Shown here in pieces: positions 19,625 through 27,937 of a DNA stretch of 53,655 bases. Location: positions 1 to 53,655 of the forward strand of contig JAGIAT010000020.1 of NCBI GenBank assembly GCA_017744715.1, given 5' to 3'. A model generated the notes under the pieces. It searched no databases. It saw nothing but the letters and a program-made list of their open reading frames with translations, and was not told the origin of the DNA. Each line of letters starts with the position of its first letter. Position 1 is the first letter of the stretch. A program made the position numbers and the translations under genes. The stretch is from Niabella sp. Lineage in GTDB: Bacteria > Bacteroidota > Bacteroidia > Chitinophagales > Chitinophagaceae.

Positions 19625-22114
19625 TTACCGCCTGTTCAGTTTGAAATCAAAGGCTTTCATATAATACCCCCCTACCACACTGCGCGCCTGAAACCCAACC
19701 TGCTTTCCATCTTTTGTTTCGTGCCAGTCGCTTATCGGTACCCGGCTTGGTGTTTCTGTGGCATAACGATACAACGGTTCTATGAATTTTTCAAAATCGG
19801 TCCGGCTATTCGCAATGGTTGCAGTCCATATGATCCAGTCTGACTTTGTATAGGTTTTCCGGGAGTCCAGCGGTAACCCGTACCGCAGCTGTTGTGTTAA
19901 ATAATAATGAATTTCTTTATCATATACCGATTGCGGAAACAGGTTAAAGTTTAATACCTTATCCCAAACCAGGTTATATTTCTGGCTCCAGGTGCCTTTC
20001 TTTTCATAGGCCAGCGTGTAATGATCGCCATCGTTGGCCAGTTCCATCCACCTGGACACCATGGGCGTTACGAGTGTTTTGTATTTCTTTGCGGTGGCAG
20101 CGTCGCCCAGCATTTCCGCGAGCATTGCATAACTGCGCAATGCCATAATAGCCTTTGCAGACAGGTTTACGTTCCGCGCCATATGACCTGCAAAGTCATC
20201 GGTGCACAACTGGTTAGCCGGATCAAATCCTTCTTTGCCCAGGTACTCAGCCCAGGTAGTTAATGTTTTCCAGTGTTTTTTTGCATAGTCCGCATTCCCA
20301 TCTACTTTGGCAATGGCCGCCATCAGGATCAGCATATTGCCGGCCTCTTCCACCGGCATATCTTCTCCATAGGTTTGACCGTTTGCCAGCGGATAGGTAC
20401 CCAGGTCATGGGCGGCAAAAGGTTTGGTCCATTTTCCACTTTCGCTGTAATAAAAGATCCCGTTCATCATTCCCTTTTGCAGGGCAGTGTTATACATCAG
20501 GAACAACGGCGCTGAAGGATAGGTAAGATCCACCGTGTTAATGGATCCGTTACTGAAATTTTCTTTTGATAAAAACAGCAGGTCTTTCTGCTGACTTTCA
20601 ACAAGCGCATGCGCAGCAATGGCCTGCCGGTAAACCAGGTCGCAAAGTTTTGCATAGTCTGCCCCGCCGGCTTTGAATGCATCATTGTGCACCGTCTGAT
20701 CAAAATCATTTACCTTTTTCATAACGGCATTATATGAAGCTGCTGCTTCGTCCATCACAGAAGTAAAGGTTTTACCACCATTTTTATTCCACCAGGGCCG
20801 GAGATTATTATGAAAATACTGAATGGAGTACAGTTCATCATATCCCAACAGCATAAACTGCCGGGTACCGGAGGTATTTACGCTTCCCAGGTTCAGTACG
20901 GTATTCAATACCAGGTTCCGTCCGCGGATACCGGATGTTGCGGCCTTACCTGCATTATTGCTGATAAACCCGGCAATGCCCTCGCGGGGACTGCTGGTAA
21001 TGAACTGCGTGGTGTTGCCTTTATCGCCGCCTACATAAAAATACCCCCAATCGATGCGGAGATCATCCCCTTTTTTTGCCAGCACCGGCTGACTGGTAGT
21101 ACCGGTTTGCAGCAGTTTTAACCGGCCGCTGTTTACTACATTGGCCATCACCTCCTGAGAGGCCTCATTTACGGCAATATTGGAGGAAGCGCCCAGGTAC
21201 ACCTTTACATCATGTACACGGCCATCGTTCGATTTTGCAGCATAAGTGATATAAGAAACAGGGCGCGCCATCAGCTCGATCTCCTTTACCAATAGCGGAG
21301 AAGTAAAATGCACATTCAGATCAACGCCACCGGCTTTAAATTCATAAACCGTTTGCAGTGCTTTTACGGTTGCGTTTACCTGGGTTGCCTTCAACAGTTG
21401 CTCGGAGGGCGGCGGTGGTACGCTACGGGAAATACCCAGATCCAGATGACGCCCGCCTGCAGTATTGCGCAGGTGAACGGCCAGCAGGTTTTTACCGGTC
21501 TTCAAATTTGCTTTGATGGCATCGTTGAGGTTCAGATAGGTCATGCGGTTTACCCAACCGGTTTTATGATAGATCAGTTTGCCGTTCAGGTACACGTCGA
21601 TATTGTCATCATGATTGATCTTGAGATACAGATCATCATCCACCGGGCGTTCTACCTCAAAAGTGCGCCGTACCCATAAGTCATCGGAGCCCCAATAGGT
21701 TTTGGCAACGGACCGGTCGTCCGAAAAAGGAGCCGCCCCTGTCTTCCAGCTGCGGTCATCAAACCCCGGCGCGTTCCAGCCTTCGCCCGGCCGCTGCTCG
21801 GTATATTGAACGGTGTATGCCTGCTCATCGCTTGTGGGAACCAGCGCGGCAAATTGCTGTGGTTCCCGGCCCAGGAAGCGGTAAAACCGGTCGTCTACTT
21901 TTATAATCCCCACCAGTGAATGTTCTGTTCCCGACCAGTGTGTGGTTACCGATTCATTCAGTTGATCCGTATTACTCCAAATACTGAAATACGGGGTATG
22001 TGTAATCAACGGGTAGGCGGGTGCTTTTTGCTGGCCATAACCGGCACCTGCCGAAAGCATAAAAATCATCCATAACAAACACGATCGGATTCCCCGATAA
22101 GATAGCTGAACCAT
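19625..22114 (-). CDS. Glutaminase A-like DUF4964/DUF5127/DUF4965/DUF1793 protein with an inserted beta-sandwich
   Basis: Secreted 829-residue protein of the GtaA-like group common in glycan-utilization loci. The signal peptide MVQLSYRGIRSCLLWMIFML ends near GYGQ. A DUF4964-like start (PLITHTPYFSIWSNTDQLNE) is followed at about 100-215 by a galactose-binding-like beta-sandwich (LWVRRTFEVE, HDDNIDVYLNGKLIY, NLLAVHLRN). The DUF5127-like part comes next. The C-terminal alpha/alpha toroid holds YGEDMPVEEAGNMLILMAA, typical of DUF4965/DUF1793. Despite the glutaminase name, its activity in these loci is generally unproven. It is the first gene of the second operon. Confidence 0.85.
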   Translation of the reverse strand: MVQLSYRGIRSCLLWMIFMLSAGAGYGQQKAPAYPLITHTPYFSIWSNTDQLNESVTTHWSGTEHSLVGIIKVDDRFYRFLGREPQQFAALVPTSDEQAYTVQYTEQRPGEGWNAPGFDDRSWKTGAAPFSDDRSVAKTYWGSDDLWVRRTFEVERPVDDDLYLKINHDDNIDVYLNGKLIYHKTGWVNRMTYLNLNDAIKANLKTGKNLLAVHLRNTAGGRHLDLGISRSVPPPPSEQLLKATQVNATVKALQTVYEFKAGGVDLNVHFTSPLLVKEIELMARPVSYITYAAKSNDGRVHDVKVYLGASSNIAVNEASQEVMANVVNSGRLKLLQTGTTSQPVLAKKGDDLRIDWGYFYVGGDKGNTTQFITSSPREGIAGFISNNAGKAATSGIRGRNLVLNTVLNLGSVNTSGTRQFMLLGYDELYSIQYFHNNLRPWWNKNGGKTFTSVMDEAAASYNAVMKKVNDFDQTVHNDAFKAGGADYAKLCDLVYRQAIAAHALVESQQKDLLFLSKENFSNGSINTVDLTYPSAPLFLMYNTALQKGMMNGIFYYSESGKWTKPFAAHDLGTYPLANGQTYGEDMPVEEAGNMLILMAAIAKVDGNADYAKKHWKTLTTWAEYLGKEGFDPANQLCTDDFAGHMARNVNLSAKAIMALRSYAMLAEMLGDAATAKKYKTLVTPMVSRWMELANDGDHYTLAYEKKGTWSQKYNLVWDKVLNFNLFPQSVYDKEIHYYLTQQLRYGLPLDSRKTYTKSDWIIWTATIANSRTDFEKFIEPLYRYATETPSRVPISDWHETKDGKQVGFQARSVVGGYYMKAFDFKLNRR

Positions 22115-22447
22115 AGCACTACTGATTTCGTTTTTAATTGTTTTAAAGTCGTCGCCGCTGAACAGGTCTGCCTTTACCTATACCGGGTACAGGATTGCGG
22201 GGGCGCAATCAGCAATCCATCATATGACAAGGCAGTTTTATCCAGACCTCCCGGCGAAATTCTCAAAAAAAGTGCAAATAACGATAGTAAAATGTCTCAA
22301 TAGTTAGTCAAAATTGTTCAAAATAAGGAAAATTGAAGCCGGAAGTATTATTTGAATGAAAACGGCAGGGGGCGAGCGCTATTAAGCAATCATACCATTT
22401 CATTAAAGACATGTAGTCACTGCCTTCTCTTGCGGTTAATGATTAAA
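22115..22447. promoter_or_regulatory. Upstream control region of the second glycan operon
   Basis: Non-coding and AT-rich in its middle part. ATGTCTCAAT (22292-22301) and ATTGTTCAAA (22313-22322) are spaced 22 bp G to G. This matches the elements upstream of the susCD operon and sensor gene. They lie about 178-210 bp upstream of the first start codon. No gene, no clear terminator and no tRNA was seen here. Confidence 0.45.
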
Positions 22448-23004
22448 CCGCTATGACCGCAACGTTATTGCAGCATTCGCAAAGCATTTCGCATCGATCC
22501 ACCAAAAGCCCCAGCGCACCTCGCGGATCCCTTGCGCACTTCGCGGTTAAACCTGAACCGCTATGAACGCAACGTTATCGCAGCATTCGCAAAGCATTTC
22601 GCATCGATCCACCAAAAGCCTTAGCGTCCCTCGCGCATTCCTTGCGCACTTCGCGTTTAAAATCTAAACCGCTATGACCGCAACGTTATCGCAGCGTTCG
22701 CAAAGCATTTCCGCATCGATCCACCAAAAGCCCCGGCGCCCCTCGCGGATTCCTTGCGCACCTCGCGGTTAAAACCTGAACCGCTATGACCGCAACGTTA
22801 TCGCAGCCTTCGCAAAGCATTTCCGCATCGATCCACCAAAAGCCCCGGCGCCCCTCGCGGATTCCTCGCGCACTTCGCGGTTAAAACCTGAACTGCAATG
22901 AGCCAAAATTATCGCAGCATTCGCAAAGCATTTCGCATCGATCCACCAAAAGCCTTAGCGTCCCTCGCGCATTCCTTGCGCACTTCGCGGTTAAAACCTG
23001 AACC
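22448..23004. repeat. Five-copy 110-112 bp tandem repeat array
   Basis: Five head-to-tail units begin at about 22449, 22559, 22670, 22782 and 22894, giving periods of 110, 111, 112 and 112 bp. Each reads CGCTATGACCGCAACGTTAT, then a GCATTCGCAAAGCATTTCGC stretch, ATCGATCCACCAAAAGCC, and a run of CTCGCGG / CTTGCGCACTTCGCGG words before TTAAAACCTGAAC. The last unit is the most diverged at its start. The period is not conserved modulo 3 and there are no spacers, so it is neither a gene nor a CRISPR. It sits just downstream of the AI-2E permease gene. The GCGCACTTCGCGG words recall the TTCGCAAAG-type intergenic repeats of Bacteroidota. Confidence 0.9.
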
Positions 23005-23046
23005 ACAAGTTGTACCGGCATTTGTAAAGTTTACCAAACGCTTCCC

Positions 23047-24147
23047 TTATTTTTTGCTTTTTGCCCGGGCCATGCCGATACGCCGCATTCCGATGTCCAA
23101 CTCCCCCTCCTCACCCATCAGCATGCCCCAGGCATGTAGCCCATCTACCCGGTCGAAGATGATTTTTAATATCGCCAGGAACGGGATGCAGAGAAACATC
23201 CCGGAAATCCCCCAAAGCATCTCCCCTACAATGATGCCGATAAAAGCGATCATCGGATTCAACTTCACTTTGGAACCTACCACAAGGGGCATTACGATAT
23301 TGCTATCGATGGCGTGCACAATAATAAAAGCAATTATAACCAGCAATACCTTTCCGCTGCCTACCGTGGCAAAGGTCACCAGGCAGCTAAACAGGAGCGC
23401 GGTGATAATACCGAGGTACGGGATCACATTCAGGATCCCTCCCATAAAGCCCAGCAGTACTGCGTATTTAACACCGATCAGTGAAAGCACCAGGATCAGC
23501 GCCACCGAAACGATCAGCATCTGGATGAGCAGCCCGATGATGTATTTTTTGATGATGGTTTTCACCCTCCGTACAATGCCCTCTACTCGCTGCTTGTGTG
23601 TATCGCTGAATACAGAAACCAGGAATGCATACAATACCCTGCGGTAGTTAAGGATAAAAAATGTGAACAGCATGGTAAACCCCAGGAAAATAAACGTAGC
23701 AGAAACGGTAGACAAGGTAGTGCTTACAATTGCCGCACTCTGGGAAAATAATTTCTCCGCTCCCTGGTTAATATAGTCCCATTGCTTTTTTGCGTTGATA
23801 TGGAACTTTGAGCGGATCCAGTCCTGGGTGGTTTCAAATGCCTGCATGCCATGCTGCTTCAATTGTGGCCAGTCTTCAGTAAACGACCGGGCCTCCGTAC
23901 TAAAAAAGGCGATCACTCCCGCAAATATCAGCAGCATCAACACGATGACCATCGTTGTGGCAAGACTTCGCGGAAGGCGGCATTTCCGTTCCAGGAATAC
24001 AGCCACCGGCAAAAACAGCAGGGCCATCAGGAACGAAAAAAACATCGGTGCCAGCAGGGTTTGCCCCAGCATCAGCAGGTAACCCAGGCTGATCATGCAA
24101 AAAAGGACCAGCGCCAGTTTCGTTAAAAAGGAAAGCGATTGATTCAT
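23047..24147 (-). CDS. AI-2E family (PerM/YdiK-like) membrane transporter
   Basis: Integral membrane protein of 366 residues. Two N-terminal helices precede a soluble, helix-rich section (about 85-145), then several helices. The family signature is GFMGGILNVIPYLGIITALL near 235-255, followed by DSNIVMPLVVGSKVKLNPM, which is strongly conserved in AI-2E/PerM proteins. Family members are proposed to export small molecules or ions. The quorum-signal name is historical and should not be taken as function. It lies 29 bp downstream of the rRNA methyltransferase gene, so the two may be co-transcribed. Confidence 0.88.
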   Translation of the reverse strand: MNQSLSFLTKLALVLFCMISLGYLLMLGQTLLAPMFFSFLMALLFLPVAVFLERKCRLPRSLATTMVIVLMLLIFAGVIAFFSTEARSFTEDWPQLKQHGMQAFETTQDWIRSKFHINAKKQWDYINQGAEKLFSQSAAIVSTTLSTVSATFIFLGFTMLFTFFILNYRRVLYAFLVSVFSDTHKQRVEGIVRRVKTIIKKYIIGLLIQMLIVSVALILVLSLIGVKYAVLLGFMGGILNVIPYLGIITALLFSCLVTFATVGSGKVLLVIIAFIIVHAIDSNIVMPLVVGSKVKLNPMIAFIGIIVGEMLWGISGMFLCIPFLAILKIIFDRVDGLHAWGMLMGEEGELDIGMRRIGMARAKSKK

Positions 24148-24176
24148 ATATGCAGCTATTTAAATACTAGAATATA

Positions 24177-25538
24177 TCATATTTCCGGTGCCTGCTCCTT
24201 CAGTATCCGCAGTTCCTTCGGATAGTAATTATTGATCCGGTTGGGCAGCACATTCATCCACCCCAGCGGATGACCGCCGAAGGTGGCCAACTGCCATCCT
24301 TTTTGCGCCGTTTCTGGCATAAAATCTTTGCGCTGCAGGTAGCGGATAGCCTGCTCCGCAGACAATCCGGTGGCCGCAATGGTATCCGGCACTTGTTTGC
24401 TCAGCGCCAGGGCATGATCGGGGATCAGTTTATCACGGATCAGCTCACCGGTAAGCACACCGGAATACACCACCTTCATTTTCCCTGCCAGGCGATCCAA
24501 TGCTTCATAAAGATTTTCCGGCCAGGCATAGATGCGCCCGCCGAATGCGACAAATGCCTGTTCATCCATGCGGACCCAGGAGCGTAATACCCCGGTTTCT
24601 TTTGCAGGAAGCGGCTTCGTTTTCGGCCGGTATTTTTCCGGCTTTTCTGAAGCGGCCCTTTTCCGGAATGCTCCCATAAAAAAGCCTTCTCCTTTTAAAC
24701 GATGTGGCCAGAAACGGTATCCAAAACTATTCACGGTCTTTACGCTGACGATGTTCCATTGGGGATCGGTGGTCAATTCAATCCCCTCCATATTCAGCGT
24801 ATGCAGCCATTGCAGGATGTCCTCATCTTCCTGCCGGGAATAGGAACAGGTGGCATAGATCAGCACCCCATCCTCTTTTAATGCCGGCAGTACGTCTGCC
24901 AGGATGCGGCGCTGACGCTGGCTGCAGAGCGTTACGTTACCCGGGCTCCACTCCTCTATGGCGGCTTCATCCCTCCGGAACAGGCCGCTGCCACTGCAGG
25001 GGGCATCTACTACCATTACATCAAAAAAGCCCGGTAACGCCGAAAATCCAGCGGGGTCATTATTGGTTACCGCTACGTTATGGGCGCCCCATTTAATCAC
25101 ATTATCTTTTAATATGGCGGCACGGCTACGGATCACCTCATTGCTTACCAGCAGGCTGTTTGCGGATATAAGTGACTGCAAATGGGTTGTTTTTCCTCCC
25201 GGGGCAGCGCAAAGATCCAGTACAGTCACCGGCTGTGTAAGATCAACGGTTTGCTGCAGTGCCTGCTCCAAAAACATACTGCTGGCCTCCTGTACATAGT
25301 AGCAGCCTGCATGAAACAGGGGATCGAAGGTAAACGAAGGACGTTGGGAGAGATAATAACCATAACGGGACCAGGGAATGGGTGTATGCGCTACCGCAAA
25401 CGGTATTTCGGAAACCTTATGCGGGTTGATCCGCACAGAGGTTACCTGGGCGCCGGACTGGTGTATATCAATGAATGCCGGTTCGTCGAAACCGGGAAGT
25501 CCCCGTAAGGACTCTACTAAAGCGATTGGTAACTCCAC
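24177..25538 (-). CDS. RsmF/NOL1-NOP2-like rRNA (cytosine-C5) methyltransferase
   Basis: SAM-dependent RNA m5C methyltransferase of 453 residues. The Rossmann core has VLDLCAAPGGKTTHLQ (SAM binding) and the two catalytic motifs VVDAPCSGSG and IYATCSYS, each with a conserved Cys. The C-terminal third (about 290-450) resembles the RsmF-type extension (RLKGEGFFMGAFRK, GGHPLGWMNVLPNRINNYYP), which in RsmF proteins helps bind rRNA. It begins a minus-strand unit with the AI-2E permease. The exact target base is not inferable. Confidence 0.9.
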   Translation of the reverse strand: MELPIALVESLRGLPGFDEPAFIDIHQSGAQVTSVRINPHKVSEIPFAVAHTPIPWSRYGYYLSQRPSFTFDPLFHAGCYYVQEASSMFLEQALQQTVDLTQPVTVLDLCAAPGGKTTHLQSLISANSLLVSNEVIRSRAAILKDNVIKWGAHNVAVTNNDPAGFSALPGFFDVMVVDAPCSGSGLFRRDEAAIEEWSPGNVTLCSQRQRRILADVLPALKEDGVLIYATCSYSRQEDEDILQWLHTLNMEGIELTTDPQWNIVSVKTVNSFGYRFWPHRLKGEGFFMGAFRKRAASEKPEKYRPKTKPLPAKETGVLRSWVRMDEQAFVAFGGRIYAWPENLYEALDRLAGKMKVVYSGVLTGELIRDKLIPDHALALSKQVPDTIAATGLSAEQAIRYLQRKDFMPETAQKGWQLATFGGHPLGWMNVLPNRINNYYPKELRILKEQAPEI

Positions 25539-25913
25539 CAGGCAAAAGTATAAAAACCGGGGAACTTATTTGGAACGCATCCTGATTTTTCCCGTTCCCG
25601 CCCGCACAGTGGGCCGTCAGAACCGGAGCCCTATTTTTAATGCAATACGCCTGAGCATATATTGGGCACTGCTGTTGTTCGTTCACGGAGGTTGCGCAGT
25701 TACGATGAGCTGTGTGTATAATTTTCTTCCTGTAACTTTTAAAACTGTAACCGGCTTAGATGATTGAGGCCATTTGCTGATTGATGTTTATTTATAGCCG
25801 GATCCTCCTTCGTAAAACGCGCCCATCTTGTTATTACTTTTTTGTTGATTGTGTTATCTCCATGTAAACGAGTCTCAAACAAAATAACAATGCACTTCTA
25901 TCCAAAAGCCGCC
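25539..25913. other. Intergenic region without recognised gene
   Basis: A 375-bp gap between the RsmF-like start and the pntB stop. Short open frames here run antisense to neighbours or lack family features. TGTAAACGAGTCTC near 25863 looks like half of a LacI-type box. No tRNA, terminator hairpin or repeat was recognised. It must contain the promoter of the RsmF-like gene. Confidence 0.5.
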
Positions 25914-27350
25914 TTAGCTGTTTTTCAGCTCGGTTACCAGGTCCTGCAATACTTTTTTTGCATCGCCAAACAACATAGAGGTTTTGGGTCCGGAAAACAA
26001 GGCATTGTCGATGCCTGCATAACCCGGTTTCATACTCCGTTTGTTGACGATCACCGTTTTTGACTGCTCCACTTCCAGTACGGGCATTCCATAGATGGGG
26101 GAAGCCGGATCCGTTTTGGCCGCAGGGTTTACCACATCATTGGCGCCCAGCACCAGCACCACATCCGTTTGAGCAAACAGTTCATTGGCCTGTTCCATTT
26201 CCAGCAGCTTATCATAAGGCACATCTGCTTCAGCCAGCAATACATTCATATGGCCCGGCATGCGTCCGGCTACGGGATGGATGGCATATTGCACCTCCAC
26301 CCCCTGCTGCTCCAGCAGCCGTTCCAGTTCATGGCAAGTATGCTGGGCCTGGGCTACGGCCAATCCATAGCCGGGAACGATCAGCACCCGGTTGGCATAT
26401 CCCATTACAACCGCTGCATCGGATATGCTGATTTCCTTAATGGCGCCCTGCTCCTGTTCTCCGCCTTTGGCTATCGCATTTCCGCCAGCAAAAGAACCGA
26501 TCAGCACATTGGCCAGCGATCGGTTCATAGCCCGGCACATTAAAACCGTAAGCAGGGTTCCGGCAGCACCTACCAGTATCCCGCCGGTAAGCATTACTTT
26601 ATTATCATATAAAAAGCCGCCACAGGCTGCGGCCACACCGGTAAACGAATTGAGCAGCGAGATCACTACCGGCATATCGGCCCCACCAATAGGCAGTACA
26701 AACAATACCCCGTATAACAGCGCCAGCACAAGGATAATGTAAAATAAAATGCCCATCAGCAAAGGATCAAAGCAGAACAGCAGGTAAACAAATTCTGCCA
26801 CAATGGCCAGCAATACCAGGAGGTTCAGGAGATGCTGTCCTTTAAAGGAGCGGTCTTTGATCTTACCGTTCAGTTTTCCCCAGGCAACCATGCTTCCCGA
26901 AAAAGAAACCGATCCGATGATCAGCCCCAGCAGGATGATGATCAGCCAACCCAACGGAATCAACATTCCGGATGCGATGGTTCGTTCCGTTACAATAATC
27001 GCATGGCGCCGGAAATGATCAAACTCTACAACAGCGATCAATGCCGCGCAAAGCCCGCCCATGCCGTTAAACATACTTACCATTTCCGGCATCGCCGTCA
27101 TCTTCACCCGCTTTGCGGCAAGAGTTCCGATCAGTCCGCCAATACATATGCCGCCAAAGATCCAGCCATAGTTGCCCAGTTGCTGCCCGGTATCATCCCT
27201 GTATAGAAAAATGGTTCCGAGTACAGCTACACTCATACCAGCAGCAGCCACCAGGTTCCCCTTCCGGGCGCTCGCCGGTTCCGATAACATTTTCAGCCCA
27301 ATGATGAATGTTACCGATGCAATTATGTAGCAGCATGTGAGTAGGTTCAT
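25914..27350 (-). CDS. pntB: NAD(P) transhydrogenase beta subunit
   Basis: Inner-membrane subunit of 478 residues of the proton-translocating transhydrogenase, which makes NADPH from NADH using the proton gradient. About nine membrane helices occupy residues 1-265. A soluble NADP(H)-binding domain III follows: VPGYGLAVAQAQH (the GxGxxxA/V NADP motif), AGRMPGHMNVLLAEA, VLVLGANDVVNPAA and NKRSMKPGYAGIDNALF. Length and order agree with PntB. It is the third gene of a pntAA-pntAB-pntB operon, with a 191-bp gap to pntAB that begins with CTAAATACTAAA-type DNA. Confidence 0.97.
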   Translation of the reverse strand: MNLLTCCYIIASVTFIIGLKMLSEPASARKGNLVAAAGMSVAVLGTIFLYRDDTGQQLGNYGWIFGGICIGGLIGTLAAKRVKMTAMPEMVSMFNGMGGLCAALIAVVEFDHFRRHAIIVTERTIASGMLIPLGWLIIILLGLIIGSVSFSGSMVAWGKLNGKIKDRSFKGQHLLNLLVLLAIVAEFVYLLFCFDPLLMGILFYIILVLALLYGVLFVLPIGGADMPVVISLLNSFTGVAAACGGFLYDNKVMLTGGILVGAAGTLLTVLMCRAMNRSLANVLIGSFAGGNAIAKGGEQEQGAIKEISISDAAVVMGYANRVLIVPGYGLAVAQAQHTCHELERLLEQQGVEVQYAIHPVAGRMPGHMNVLLAEADVPYDKLLEMEQANELFAQTDVVLVLGANDVVNPAAKTDPASPIYGMPVLEVEQSKTVIVNKRSMKPGYAGIDNALFSGPKTSMLFGDAKKVLQDLVTELKNS

Positions 27351-27385
27351 GGCTAAATACTAAATTCTAAATATCAAATTCCAAC
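27351..27385. repeat. CTAAATA-type low-complexity spacer upstream of pntB
   Basis: CTAAATACTAAATTCTAAATATCAAATTCC is built from a 7-nt quasi-repeat (CTAAATA / CTAAATT). It lies immediately before the pntB start. The same word family fills the gap between pntAA and pntAB and several other gaps in the window. Confidence 0.65.
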
Positions 27386-27541
27386 CGCTAACTCCTACGA
27401 TCTGTTTAACCTCCAGGTTTTCGCAAAATGGCCGCAAAATTTTCATTACCTCATCCAAAGCTTTGTTTTCCTGGACTCTTTTTTACAGATCTTTATTTTA
27501 TGTTTTCAGTCCTTATCGTCCAGATTGTCGTTGGTCTCAAT

Positions 27542-27856
27542 TTATTGCTTAGGTTTTCTCCGTTTAAACATTTCCAGCATCCGGTCCGTTACCACAAAGC
27601 CTCCAACCACGTTCAGGGTGCCTACGATCACCGCCAGAAATCCGAGTACCAGGGCCAGGTAATTGCCTGGTTCGGCACGGCCCATTACGATAATCGCACC
27701 GATAATGACTACTCCGTGTATGGCGTTGGCTCCGCTCATCAGCGGCGTATGCAACACACTGGGCACACGTCCGATCACCTCTATACCCACAAAAATCATG
27801 AGTATGACAATATAGATGATCTGCTGATTTTCGGTGATCCAGTTAAACAGGTTCAT
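27542..27856 (-). CDS. pntAB: NAD(P) transhydrogenase alpha subunit, membrane part
   Basis: Small membrane protein of 104 residues corresponding to the C-terminal membrane section of PntA in organisms with a split alpha subunit. ATG 27856 (MNLFNWITENQQIIYIVIL) is preferred; an ATG seven codons upstream is possible. It has three to four helices and the conserved segments VPSVLHTPLMSGANAIHGVV and GTLNVVGGFVVTDRMLEMF. It lies between pntAA and pntB, so the enzyme is of the three-polypeptide type. Confidence 0.95.
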   Translation of the reverse strand: MNLFNWITENQQIIYIVILMIFVGIEVIGRVPSVLHTPLMSGANAIHGVVIIGAIIVMGRAEPGNYLALVLGFLAVIVGTLNVVGGFVVTDRMLEMFKRRKPKQ

Positions 27857-27894
27857 AAGATATTGTTTGAAATACAAAATGAAAAATTCTAAAA

Positions 27895-27936
27895 TCTAAA
27901 TACCATAGTCTAAATACCAAACTCTAAATACTAAAT
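27895..27936. repeat. Three exact-period 14-nt repeats between pntAA and pntAB
   Basis: TCTAAATACCATAG (27895-27908), TCTAAATACCAAAC (27909-27922) and TCTAAATACTAAAT (27923-27936) are consecutive 14-nt units. They end one base before the pntAA stop codon. A looser continuation (ATTCTAAAA) precedes them. In the mRNA the units read GGTATTTAGA. They lie inside an operon, so they are transcribed. Confidence 0.85.
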
Positions 27937-27937
27937 G

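Noticed and set aside
19625..22114. True glutaminase
   Set aside because: The name comes from fungal GtaA likeness. The glycan operon context and the inserted carbohydrate-binding-like domain do not support a glutamine role.
22448..23004. CRISPR array
   Set aside because: Units of 110-112 bp follow each other without unique spacers and no cas genes are present.
22898..23647. A 249-codon plus-strand frame
   Set aside because: It begins in the tandem repeats and runs antisense through the AI-2E permease, which has a clear family signature.
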